Origin: Reticulitermes lucifugus
Lineage: Eukaryota > Arthropoda > Insecta > Blattodea > Rhinotermitidae
NCBI GenBank assembly: GCA_026260175.1
Contig: JAKCWW010001085.1
Span: 1,822-43,087, forward strand
Direction of reading: 5' to 3'
Length of the DNA: 41,266 nt
Shown here one piece after another: positions 23,599-34,599 of the stretch; position 1 is the first letter of the stretch; every line of letters starts with the position of its first letter. The notes under the pieces were generated by a model, which worked only from the letters and a program-made list of their open reading frames with translations, was not told the origin of the DNA and did no database searches. The position numbers and the translations under genes were made by a program.

Positions 23599-23856
23599 TT
23601 TTTTTTCCATGGCGCAAAAGCCCCTAGTGGTTCAGGGCCTCGTCAATATAGAGGCTTCACAGACTCAGACACACCACACTCGGTAGGACTCCTCTGAACT
23701 AGTGATCAGCCCCACGCAGAGACCTCCACTTGACAATACGCAGCTCTTCTAAGAGACAGATATCCATGCTCTCGGCGGGATTCGAACCCACAATCCCAGC
23801 AAGCGAGCGGACTCGGACCTACACCTTAGACCGCACGGCCACTGGGATCGGTAGTG
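23599..23856 (-). repeat. tRNA-Leu-like SINE, inverted copy
   Basis: On the minus strand it starts GATCCCAGTGGCCGTGCGGT, carries the B-box GGGTTCGAATCCCGC, and ends in a short A-tail (T-run at 23600-23606 on plus). Target-site duplication GTAATAGAT at 23590-23598 and 23857-23865. It forms an inverted pair with 23057-23296, about 300 bp apart. Confidence 0.9.
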
Positions 23857-24234
23857 GTAATAGATAGTACTGATTTTTACTGCGAGGCAGGAACTGAGTT
23901 TTCATATATTATGCAGATAAATCGGGCAAATTAAAGCCTTAACCTGTCCCATTGCATTGCACTCGTACGTCGCGTCTCGAGTTGCAAGATAGCTTGTCTG
24001 CAGCCGGACCTACGCCACTAAAGCAGCTCGCTTAACTTCCGAGAAAATGCGGAATTAAAACGAGTTTCTGGAAGAGTCCAAGGGCCACCTGGCATGGAAC
24101 ACAACACCTGGACTGATTGCAGCCACTGTTCATTTTATCACTGTCATTAGCTGTGTGGGATTGGAGGCAGTCATGGCGATGGCTATGGAGCTTAATGCCT
24201 CCATCTTTAAGGACTCTAATTGTCTTATTTTATA

Positions 24235-24395
24235 ATGGTTTAGGGAATGCGTACAGAATTTCGGTGAGGAAATCTGTTGGAAAACCTTTATTCGGAAGAC
24301 CGGCAAGAGATGAAAGGATAGAATTATAATAGATTTTAGGGAGATGGGTTCTGAGGATGGCAGGTGGACAGAACCATATAGATAAGGTTCAGTAG
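24235..24395 (+). pseudogene. LINE fragment, C-terminal tail
   Basis: Translates as GNAYRISVRKSVGKPLFGRP, then, across a frameshift, a DGRWTE-like stretch. It is the tail seen at 10.3 kb ([15 protein letters not shown]). A short ATT microsatellite follows at 24437. Confidence 0.7.
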
Positions 24396-24436
24396 ACGAC
24401 TTTCATACTAGACGTGTCTAATCGTTTAACGTCATT

Positions 24437-24468
24437 AGTTATTATTATTATTATTATTATTATTATTG
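24437..24468. repeat. (ATT)n microsatellite
   Basis: About ten ATT units. Similar ATT/TTA runs lie beside the LINE tails at 33.4-33.5 kb. Confidence 0.9.
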
Positions 24469-24764
24469 CTCTCATCATTAAGTGTGTTTACTGTGAGTTA
24501 GGGAATTAAGTTTTATAAACTATTCAGACAAATTTCATTCTTCAAACGATTAATTTACGAGTCGCACTGAAATAACCCAAAGTGTACAATTTTATTTACT
24601 ATGAATCTACTATAAATGTTACTAGAGAATTGTTCCATAAGACAATTCTAATTCTACACAAGTTCAGAGGTTTTAGACTCTAAAGGAGTGCACTTGGAGG
24701 TAGTGAAATACTCCTGGAGCTGCGACACCACAGCATAACGAGTGTACATTCGTATAAAACATGG

Positions 24765-24890
24765 CGGTCGAGTGGTCAGAACGCTTGTTTCTTATTCCGG
24801 AGTTCATGGATTTTCTGAGTGCCTCCAGCCAAATGCTGGGATCATGCCTTAAATTACGCTAAAACAGATCCTTCCAAATCCTTTTCAATT
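24765..24890 (+). repeat. Decayed tRNA-derived SINE
   Basis: GGCGGTCGAGTGGTCAGAAC resembles an A-box; TTCCGGAGTTCATGGATTT may be a worn B-box. CCAGCCAAATGCTGGG forms a short hairpin at the 3' side. No target-site duplication found. Confidence 0.5.
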
Positions 24891-25452
24891 CAAGGTTCGT
24901 GAATCATGAAATCATTTGACACAGCATAATCTTGAGTTAATACAAGCTGTTGACACCGTGCACCTAATTTAATATTAATACAAGCGTCGCTAAATAAACC
25001 AAGAATTAAAAAAATAGGGCCTACACAACACTGAAAACCATCAAGGCCTCCTGTATGGACAATTGTATCTACAAATATTGATGGTTAGCATTATGTAATT
25101 ATAATACATATTATATATTTGCGTGTTGCCGTTCTGTAAATAAGGACACATCGTTCGTCCATTCTACTTCGTATATTAATTGTGCTTGTCTTGCTTTTTT
25201 GGTGTACTGTAATGTATGAAAAATCTACGATTCACCACCGCACGTGTCTCTAGTAATAGGGGTGGGGAGAATGTCCTTGATGACGTACACTTCTTTGTAG
25301 GGGAGGAATGCACTGGCGGATTTTCCTTACAGTTACTTCGTGTACTCCAACTTTCAATAAACTCCTGTATCCAATTCGCAACTCTCAGACCAACAAAAGG
25401 CACAATACTGTTCCCTATATACGAGAACTTATATTACAAAATCACATTGAAC

Positions 25453-25496
25453 ATTCCTACAAGTTTCGATCCCAAAGGGATCATCATCAGGAAATC
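25453..25496 (-). ncRNA. Hammerhead-like ribozyme motif (arm 1)
   Basis: On the minus strand: stem I strand ATTTC, core CTGATGA, a perfect 6-bp stem II (GATCCC, TTT loop, GGGATC), GAAA, a two-pair minimal stem III ending GTA at the expected cleavage site, then GGAAT, which pairs with the stem I strand. One extra U lies between core and stem II, which may block catalysis. Minimal hammerheads of this type are known from Penelope-like retroelements. Confidence 0.4.
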
Positions 25497-25609
25497 AAAT
25501 CTAAGCAACGCCTCGCAAAACCAAACTAGCAACCTTTGCAGAGAGTATAACAAGTCAAACACTTTAGGCACTTACCTACATTGGTTTTGTGCGGTGTTGT
25601 TTTGATTTG

Positions 25610-25652
25610 ATTCCCTGACGATGATGGCTTGGGGATCGAAATATGTAGGAAT
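25610..25652 (+). ncRNA. Hammerhead-like ribozyme motif (arm 2)
   Basis: ATTCC, CTGACGA, a worn stem II, GAAA, TATGTA, GGAAT. Stem I is a perfect 5-bp ATTCC/GGAAT here, against ATTTC/GGAAT in arm 1. Stem II has lost pairing, so this copy is probably inactive. Confidence 0.3.
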
Positions 25653-25769
25653 GTTTAATGTGTAAATGCCTAAGGAATAGTATTGTGCATTTTGTTGGTC
25701 TTAGTGTTGTGAATTGGTTGTCAAAAATGCATGGAATGAACAATATAAAAAACTCCTGTATACAGGCCT

Positions 25770-25788
25770 ACATATATATATATATATC
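25770..25788. repeat. (TA)n microsatellite
   Basis: Nine or so TA units. Confidence 0.85.
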
Positions 25789-26751
25789 ACTAGATAAACA
25801 AAAATTATTTTAACGACGTGGATAAAACTTTTAAAGTTAAAAGTAGGTGGAAACATATTAAGGAAAACAAATTATTTAACGCAGTAGGAAACAAATAAAA
25901 GCTAGACAGAGGTAAATTAGAATAAAATACTACGTAACTGCGGAAAGTAAACGTAACTGTAAAGTTACTTGAGGTCCTTACACCGCAGCAGCATGATGTT
26001 ACGTCGGTGGTCTACGGGTCGCTGTAAATTAGAACTTAGCGTATTAAATATACGTACGTAAATAAAATATTACAGCGCTAAAAATAAAATTAAACCGTAA
26101 CTTATTTGATTCTGCAAAACAAAGCTACGAATACCTAATGTAAACGCCTCCATACCCCCTATAGTGACTTGAACGTCGACCACAGAATCAGCAAAGTTTG
26201 GTCTTAGATACAGTTTAGCGATATGGACAGCGGTTATGTGTCCAGACTGTGTTATTCTGGGTGCCTTGACACCACATATTCTTGTACGCGTATATTCATA
26301 GCACCGTTTCGGAGGAACTTTCTACTTCCATCTTCACGGTCTAAGACTTCAACTCTGAAGGTGGGGGCAGCTGTCACAACCTATAAAGCACAACACGAGC
26401 ATGCTCTGTGTTAATGCTCTGGCCAGAACTTCCGTTTGCGTCGTCCGAGCAGAAAGGCGTAAAAACTTTCGTGCCGTTGCATTTGGGCATTAATTTCCGT
26501 ACAATCAATATGCATGCAAAAAATACTAGTCTCATTCCCGTACACCCAGACAACTGTTACTCTGAAGGGTGTACAAAAATGGGCATGAGTAATAAAAATG
26601 GAGTCTTGCAGAATTTTAGGTACGTGATGGCAAGAATTGACTGAGGACGAGACGCCTTATGACTACTGACCTCAGTCATTAGTCGAATAGTCTTAAAAAT
26701 AGTAAAGTTGGCCCTGTGCACGCCGTACAGGCGTAAGTTGCAGTGGAGGTA

Positions 26752-26999
26752 TAGCCCCACCAACCTTTGACTTCGGCTCAAGACTGAGGTGAGTGGTCAG
26801 CAGCCTCACGTCCCGAAAGCTTCACTCGCAGGGAAAAAGCCCCCAGTACAAATTCAATAGAATGATGGGTGGGCCCCAGAGCGGGTCTGGACGCTTTGAA
26901 GAAGAGATAAACCTCTTAGCCCTACCGGAAATCTAAAAGCTATTTCTTACGGCCAGCCCGTGGCCTAGTCACTTTACTGACTGAGCTATCGCGATTCCA
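26752..26999 (-). repeat. SINE with a tRNA-like head and the shared core
   Basis: The minus strand starts GGAATCGCGATAGCTCAGTC, then AGTAAAGTGACTAGGCC, resembling a tRNA A-box region. The centre carries GTCCAGACCCGCTCTGGGGC, TACTGGGGGCTTTTTCCC and GGTGGGGCTATACCTCCACT, in the same order as in 19714-20003. It links this element to the core family despite its different head. Confidence 0.75.
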
Positions 27000-27381
27000 C
27001 AGTCTGAATATTTTCTGTCAAAATTTCCACTTGCATTTTTAGCTGCAATTGTGTAAGCATCTGCCACGTAATTTGTCATTTGAACCTGTAAATCTGTTAG
27101 AAAAAAGTTTCGAAATGTGAAGCGGTTTTTAAGTAAATTATCCCATTTTCATTTAAAATATACGTCTTATTTCCAGATATTCTGAACGTTTTTTCTTCGT
27201 ATCGGAGCAGGTTACAATACAATTTTAATTGAAATATTAAAGTTGGAACAGTTTATTTAATCGCAAAAACATACTTCAGTTTACGATGATTTTCAGGGAA
27301 AATGTTGGACATTTCACATCTTTTGGGTTCGATTTTATCTGACAGGCAATAACTAATTTTTGTAATCCACCACTGGAGTTC

Positions 27382-27568
27382 ATTGACATTGACGCGAGCG
27401 ACATCTAGGAAATACATACCTTATAACACTGATTCCCGCCTAAACCCTGGCAAAGTTTCGGTGGCATTCGTTGAGGATGGACGTGTGTTCGTTTGCTGCC
27501 GGTCTGCAAGCTACAACGTAGTCTGTTGCATGGGGGGAGGTAGGTCCGGGGCCGCCATAGTAAGTTGA
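27382..27568 (+). other. CpG-rich segment, possible first exon of an unknown gene
   Basis: A locally GC/CpG-rich stretch contains two good plus-strand donors, GGAG|GTAGGT (near 27537) and CCATA|GTAAGT (near 27559). The open frame through it (61 codons from 27383) matches nothing I know. It could be a promoter-proximal exon or just a CpG-rich repeat. Confidence 0.2.
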
Positions 27569-28064
27569 AGTTGCTACTTAATTAATCGGTATATATGATT
27601 TTATATTCATCAATTTAAACTAAATGTAGCTGGAAATCATATAAGCTTGTTGGCTTGTTGACATTAACTCTGATTTTAGTACTTTCTCGAAGTTTAGAAC
27701 TGAACACGACGTAATTTCGTTGTCATTGTGAAGGTCATCGCAGTTTATCTGCAGTTTTACAGTTACACGTTTCGAGTCAAATGTGTTGCACTTGAGGCTT
27801 TAATTTTCAATTATTATCGTTATATATAAACGTAAAATTTTAGTTTAAAAAGTAAGTTTTAACATGAATCTGCATTTTTAACTTTTCTAATGCATTCATC
27901 CGTGAATAACAGCTGCAGGTTACACTACGTGTAATGAAATTTTAATGGACGTCTAGTTCAAGTACGGCACGTACAGGTGAACAGATTTTCAACAATATTT
28001 ACAAATTGCTTAAAAATAACGAATAAAATGCAATAAATATCATGTTGCTGAATTGTATTCTGTA

Positions 28065-28092
28065 GCAACCAGTTCGAATCCTGACAGGGGAA
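28065..28092. repeat. Isolated B-box-like scrap
   Basis: CAGTTCGAATCCTGACAGGG resembles the B-box region of a tRNA-derived SINE, with no head or tail recognised. Confidence 0.3.
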
Positions 28093-28487
28093 ACTTTTGT
28101 TGTCATTACGCAGCGTTAACATGGCTTCCTTCAAACATAGCAACTGACAAGATGCCAGGTTATGTAGCGATAAATGACGTACATTCATGATTTCTATTAA
28201 TTTGCTATATGATAATGCCTTATATAGTTCATGACCTCTTCTTTATAACTACCTCCTTCTGATCTTAAACAACAGTTAATTCAGTAAAACGTCATTCCAT
28301 GTTTTAGAAGTTGTGTCATGAATTTCTGAAAAATTATTGATAAGAAATTAATCTTATGCCAAGCTTGGAAGCGTGTAACAACTTATAATTTATAAAACTG
28401 TACCTTCACAAATTTAGATTTTCAAGTAGAATTGATTACTCATTCATAAAGCGCGATCATCTTTGTAAAGAACAGAGTGAGAGACTC

Positions 28488-29565
28488 AGAACATAGAAAG
28501 ATAGATATACTGGATATATAATATGGGAAGTAGTACCTAGTGCCGAGGTTAGGAATGAGTCGAGCAATAATTCTGCTGTCCCCTACATGTCCTCATTGCA
28601 TCGGCAGGGACAAGTTCATGTAATAGGTTATCATTAGTATTAGTAATACATTATGTTACGAATTACTGGGTTGATGTCTTGATTATTTAATCTGCTGATT
28701 CTGAATATGTTAGGAGCAGTACATAGATAAAAGTAGTTGATACAAGGTTAAGAATGAGTGGAGTTCTACATCTACTCCACCTATATGCCTTCATGGCATA
28801 GACAGGAACAACTTTACATGATAGGATACTATTAGTATAAGTATTAGTAATACATCAAGTTGCAAATTCTGTGTTGGTACTTAATGGAAATATATGGATA
28901 AGCATGAGTGGGGCTATACCTCTACTCCCCCTATATGCCTTCAAGGCATAGACAGGAACAGATTTACATAATAGGTTACTGTTAGTGTCAGTAATACATT
29001 ATGCTGAAAATTGATGGGTTGGTGTTTTTATATGTTAGTTTATTTATCCTGCTTATTCTGAATATGTTAGGAGTAGTACATAGATGAATGTACTTGATAC
29101 ATGGTTACGAATGTGTGGAGCTATATATCATTCCCCCTATATGCCTTCATGGCATAGACAGTAACAACTTTACATAATTAGTATTAGTAATCTATTATGT
29201 TACGAATTACAGGGTTTGTTTTTGATATGTTGACTTATTCTGCTTCTTCTGGTTATGTTAGGAGCAGTACATAGAAAGATATAATAAATACTTTGGATAC
29301 ATAGTATGGGAAACAGGATACTATTAGTACTAATAGCACTGTATATTATAGGTTATTGAGTTTGTGCTTTGACGCCTTAGTTTATCAATTCTGCTTCGTC
29401 TGAATATGTCAGCAGCACTGCATAGGAAGGTAAATATACTGGATATACGTATATTGGAATAGGATACTGTTAGTATCCGTGATATTTTATGTTGCGACTT
29501 CCCCAGTTGGTGCTTTGACATGTTGGTATCCTATTTTCTTCTTTTGAATGTATAGAGTGTTGTAT
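28488..29565 (+). repeat. Degenerate tandem array built from a SINE 3' segment
   Basis: About six diverged units of 150-220 bp. Landmarks recur: TATGTTAGGAGCAGTACATA (about 28708, 29063, 29255, 29405) and the block ATACCTCTACTCCCCCTATA with GCCTTCATGGCATAGACAGG (about 28574, 28770, 28931, 29127). The latter block is the 3' part of the core-family SINE (compare 37208-36968 minus strand). The first unit also has CTAGTGCCGAGGTTA, which is SINE core sequence. Confidence 0.8.
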
Positions 29566-29819
29566 GCCTGGTTGCTAATAATTTAAATTCAAAATGATAG
29601 CGTAATACAGTGTTACCAATTTACGTGTTTTAAGTCACCAGTGGTGTACGTTGCTCGCCGTATTCGGTTCTTAATTTTAAAGTTCATCTCCCCGATTTCT
29701 TTTGCACTTCCCCTAATCCTTCCATGTGAAAATCGTGAAGACAAACTGAAATAAGGGCACTATAATCCTCCTCCCCCTCCGTCTCTTTGTAACTAGACGT
29801 TTCCAACTTCACTTACTTC

Positions 29820-30325
29820 TTCATTGCCCTCTTATTTCGCAGGTTTAGGCACAGTTGGCCTGTTTGTGACCTTAGGAAAGAGAATCTTACCCTCTGCGTC
29901 TTATTTTGCAATCTATAAACAACTCATTCTTTAGTGTGTTTATTCTAGCTTCCATGTTGTATTGTTTGCGTAGAACGCTTACTGTTTTTTTATACAAGTT
30001 TCAGACGATGCTTCTTGTTGCTGCCCTATGTCTGTGTACTTAAAGCTCTGCAATCTCTTACGTCAGACTGATATTCTGACAATTTTATTTTGTTATAATC
30101 AAAGTTTCTTTATTCTGAAGGTCTTCTGGCCGACATATTTTGGCAGTTTCCCAATTCCTGTATTTTAATGCCAGGATACTAGCATGAATATTTCACTTCA
30201 GCCTTCTCCCCACAATCCTAAGTAATTCGACGTACGTATGTAACTCCACTTACATCCTCGTTGTCATCCTACGTCGCAGGTTTAGGATCAGTTGCCCTGT
30301 TTGTAACCTTAAGAAAAAGAAGCTG
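29820..30325 (+). repeat. Pair of related segments about 430 bp apart
   Basis: The segments near 29825-29895 and 30255-30325 share TCGCAGGTTTAGG, CAGTTG, CCTGTTTGT and ACCTTA-GAAA, each preceded by a similar CACTTAC stretch. This could be two copies of one dispersed repeat or an old tandem duplication. Confidence 0.55.
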
Positions 30326-30619
30326 CCGCTCTTCATTGCATTTTGGGATCTTCGTGAGCTCATTTTTTCAGTTATGCTACTTATAACCCATTTTGTAGAG
30401 ATGTATGGAATAAATCTGTGACATATACTGTGTTGTTTCGCTTGTAAAAAATGCCTATTTGATAGAACAACTTTCAGTGGATGTTTTATGTGGTTTGTAC
30501 TTCGCTTCCTTCGGTCTGTGTACGCAATACATTTGAATACTGACACATTATTGCAGCAGTGATATTCTGAAGGTTTTGTCTTCATATGATTACCTTCTGA
30601 TCTTCTGAAATAGTTCATG

Positions 30620-31975
30620 GGTAATTAAATTGTGTTAACAGAAATTTTATTTCTGACTTTCCTTACAGCGAACAGACGGACATATCTCGTTTAATTAATT
30701 GATTAATTAGTGGAAGAACTGCAAAATAATCTGTTCGAATTGGAAAATACTTCGTGAGAACATTCTTTCCTGTCTTCAAGTCAGATAACAGCCGGTTACA
30801 CCGCAATTTTTCATAATTTTCGTCACATCGCCGCTGTAATTTAACCACAGACACATCTGATAAAAAGACCCACAATTTGTATCGATACACGGTGACTTGA
30901 GAACACTTCAATATTTATAACTTATGTTGAAGTGTTATAAAATTAATCACGTCATACCAAACTTCAAGTGTAAATAATTATGGAATATATATGATTGTAG
31001 GTTAAATTGGGAAGAAAATGTCACTGCGGCAGACATATGTGTAGACTTCACAATACGAATAGCGTTGCTCTAAATATTGGCTTTGCGATATTGAATGTAG
31101 GCTCTAAATATGGATATCACAATAAAATAATTTTTTGTGATTTTACAGTCGATTTCTAATATTATCACCTCAATAGGAAAAATGAATTATTTCTTGTATA
31201 TTAGACCGTTACTGGAGTTTAGAGTATTGTTGATATTATGACCACAATAGTGTCAAGTGATTTCTCAAGTAGATAAACTAATTACATTGGTACTGCGAAG
31301 TAAAAAAGCAATGATAAATGATAATTTTACGTTGGCAACATGCATATGAATGGCACAAATCGGCAATCTATATTCATCTGTACTAACAAACTAAACAAAC
31401 TAAAAATTCTCTCTTCTGGCTGTGGGTCTCTTCTACTTTCTGCATGGCCGGCACATCTGACTAACACGATTTGTACATACGCATGCATCCATTGCCAACC
31501 GTTGTTATTCAGATTAAATATACGTTTTTCTTAAATTGTAATTAACTACATACATAAAAAGTTTATTTTCTGCTTAAATTTTGCTTCAATATATTTGAGT
31601 TTTTATTTTAGTAAAAAAGTTATTTTTAAATGAAACAAATTTCCTTTACCTTACCGTATCTCAAATTCTGTCCCTCGGTCTTCTAACAGTTTTGGATGAT
31701 ACAATTTTCCAAAACAAAGTATCACAGTCTATGACGATTATGTAAACAACAAGAAGTTATTTTAAAAATATAATGACATTTGTCTTTTCCTAGCCACTGC
31801 GGGGCGTGTGAGTAGTGATGTAAGCGTCAATATTCGTAAATACGCTGTAGGCGAGTCCACTGCGCAAAAACTTGCCTCGGACCAAGAGGCGGAATTCGCG
31901 TCTCACAGCAGATTATTGGCAGTACTTAGCAATGCAGATCAACGTGAACGTTCATAATAGTATAAACAAACACGG
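30620..31975. other. Non-coding stretch, no gene seen
   Basis: AT-rich. It includes a short palindromic TTAATTAATTGATTAATTAG near 30692. No convincing gene or repeat family. Confidence 0.35.
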
Positions 31976-31978
31976 CTT

Positions 31979-32620
31979 ACAAAATGTTCTCGGCCCTCCT
32001 GATATTTCTGTGGCTGTCTAGTGCGATTTCCCAAAATATAATTTCAATACGAAGTTCACTGAAATAAATTCGTAATAAGGCGTTTTCGTGGCCATGTTCC
32101 TTCTACATGTCTTCGGTAAGATTTCCCAGAGTACAGTTTCAATACAATGTGAAGCCGCTCTCAGTTCTTTATGTGTTTCTGATGGCTTTCCTCAGTAACT
32201 CTTTCCAAAATAAGCTTAATTGAAGTGTTAATATCACTCCCCTCTGATTTTATTCATTAGCATATTCCAAAATAAAACTTAAGTGGAATGTTACTATCAC
32301 ATCTATATAAGGCGTTCTCAGCTATGATGGTATTTCTTGTGGTTTTCCTTCAGTAACAATTTCCAAAACAAACTTCTTTGGCATATCGATACCACATCTT
32401 TGTAAGGAGTTCTCAGCTGTTCTTATATTATTCGTGGTTTTCTTCAGTGACATCTTCCAAAAATAAACTTCATTTAAGTATTAACAATACTTTCGTGTAA
32501 CACGTTCTCCGCCCCTCTTGTGTTCCTTTTGGTTTTCTTCAGTAAAAGTTTGCACAATAAATAAAATTTGTAATATTAATTTTCTTAAGTCCTTCTCTTC
32601 AGTAACAAAGTGTCTGTAAG
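31979..32620 (+). repeat. Tandem repeat, unit about 95 bp, 6-7 diverged copies
   Basis: Units begin near 31986, 32082, 32156, 32313, 32409 and 32503. Each runs GTTCTC(A/G)GC..., then TGTGGTTTTCTTCAGTAAC, TTCCAAAATAAACTT and TTAATATCAC-like blocks, then TGTAAGGC. A shortened unit lies between 32210 and 32312. Satellite-like, not coding. Confidence 0.75.
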
Positions 32621-33395
32621 GCATTCATTAATAATGCTTTCTCAAATGGCACTGTCGTTTCTGCTGCTGTATTTCGTAGTTTTATTGTGCAGGGTCCAAA
32701 ACAAAAATGTCATCATAGGCTCAGTGCCTCAGTGGACGTGAATTTCCCCTAAAGACCCTCTGTTAGCATATCACGATTTCTCGATCTGTCCATGCAAATA
32801 ATCACACCGTAGATACGCCGCTACTGCAAGGGCCCATCTTATCTTCTACAGTCAACCTCACAACTCATTTCGACGAAAAGCTAAACCAATTCCCCGGCCC
32901 AGTCTTTAGCCGAAAGCAAGTTAATATTCTTTGCAAAATGTTTCCGAAAGTTCAGTCTGCTAAAATCTGCCACTATACCCTACAGTAAGCCAGTTTGATC
33001 CTCATCACTTTCTCACAACCTACTCGTATTTCCGATAGACCACGTTTCAAATTCCAATGTCGTCGACAACGAAACTTCCCAAACAAACAGTTAGTAGCAC
33101 TGTATCGAGATATGAGTTTTAGTTGGAGTAAGAGATCATATATAGAATGTTACACTACGAAGGAAATAAACAGGATAGCGTCTTTGTTAACAGGAATGTG
33201 GAAAGTGGGAGGAATTAGAAAAAATATGTTTTAGGCTGAAATTTATGTTTTTCCTTTATTAACATAGCATTTTTACAGATCTAGAATATACTTAGAAATG
33301 TTGAACACAAGACAAATAATATGTAAGTAATACATGTATTGATGTAGAGGGTTTAGTTCGGAAGGTAGGTTCAAAAAATTCAGATGTAAGAAGTG
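32621..33395. other. Non-coding stretch, no gene seen
   Basis: A 79-codon open frame at 32995-33234 (plus) has no recognisable domain and is probably chance. Confidence 0.35.
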
Positions 33396-33396
<1 letters not shown>

Positions 33397-33433
<37 letters not shown>

Positions 33434-33516
33434 GAATGGGTGGAACTATACCTCTACTCCTCCTATATACCTTCACAGCGTGGACAGGAAAAATATTATT
33501 ATTATTATTATTATAT
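33397..33516 (+). repeat. TTA/ATT microsatellites flanking a SINE 3' segment
   Basis: A TTA run to about 33432 is followed by AAGAATGGGTGGAACTATAC and CTCTACTCCTCCTATATACC (SINE core 3' part, to about 33490) and then another ATT run. Confidence 0.75.
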
Positions 33517-33800
33517 TGAACTTACGGTTTCCATAAAATACTGGAAAATTCATGACAAGCCGAGAAGCTTCTTAAGAAAGACTCTGCACCATGGCGTTAG
33601 TTATGTGTAATATTACATATCATATTATTACTATTAGTAGTAGTAATATTAGTAGTAGTAGTGTATACAATATTAAAGTATATCATATATATTAAAATAT
33701 ATGATATTAAAGTTCATAAAATGCGGGGAATTTCATGACTAGCTGAAAAACTATAAGCTTATCAAAGACTATGGCCCATGTAGTTAGTTATTATATAATA
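33517..33800 (+). repeat. Two successive LINE 3' tails
   Basis: Both 33524-33605 and 33712-33790 resemble the end of the LINE at 10.48-10.57 kb (shared TTCCATAAAAT, GGAATTTC/GAAAATTCATGA, AGCT-AGAAGCTT, ACTCTGCACCATGG). Each is followed by ATT- or TAG-rich simple sequence. Confidence 0.7.
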
Positions 33801-34599
33801 TACTATCATTATTGTCTTTTTGTTGTTGTTAAATGGTAGATCGTCATAAATACAAGAGTACTGAAAAATGGCATCCGCTTGCCCAATAAGACAATGTTAC
33901 ATTACAGTCACTATGACAAAATCAGCCATTCAACGTCTTGACTTAGTTAAATCCAGTTCACAACACGGCAATAGTGTTCCATTTTAGTATTATATTCCCG
34001 TATCTTTGACACTTTCAAACAGGTCTGTCCACAGAATTCTGTGTGCCCATCGCGTAGCCCCTTTGAGGAAGACGTTCAGCATATCGTAACAATTTTCTGA
34101 GTACAGCTCATGTCACCAAGTTCTTAGATACGTCACACCTCGTTTACTCCATTACCCATTTAATAGAATATTGTAGGGCTCAGAAAAACGTGTCCTTGAT
34201 TTATTTTTCACTGAGTACAGTATTGCTATTTTTTTCAATTGACATTGATATTTATTCGCAGCCCATGGATTATCTGTGCTTTTAATTACGTAATTCAATT
34301 CACTTATAAAGATTTTATAAAATATGTAACTTATAACCTGTGCCAGTTATTTATTAACAAACAGAATTGGTGAGTGAATCGTCTGGTAGCAAATACGCGC
34401 AATTTTTTTTCGCGCAAGTTAAATATTAATGTTAAATCAATTTGTTACAACAAATTTCGATACATGTCAGCGTTTCTCTAAATTGTTGCTACAGCACACA
34501 AGAAAAGGTTAACATTTTAGATGAACATGAGTGCTGCAGGGAGGCAGGCAGGCGAGCAGACAGGCAGCCAATGGATTGGTTTCGTGTGGCTTCAAAATT

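Larger units (their letters stand above)
25368..25720. repeat. Foldback element with arms of about 120-130 bp
   Basis: The arm 25368-25500 matches the reverse complement of 25604-25720 at about 70-75% (shared AGACCAACAAAA, GCACAATACT, ACATT-AACATTCCTACA, TTTCGATCCC and TCATC-TCAGG). The 103-bp spacer is unrelated. Each arm holds a hammerhead-like motif. Confidence 0.8.

Noticed and set aside
26290-26340. Third hammerhead-like motif (GTGAAGATGG ... CCGAAACGG, minus)
   Set aside because: The first core base is G instead of C and no stem II can be drawn with confidence.
32995-33234. 79-codon frame with basic residues
   Set aside because: No known motif, no splice or start context support, and length is within chance for this window.
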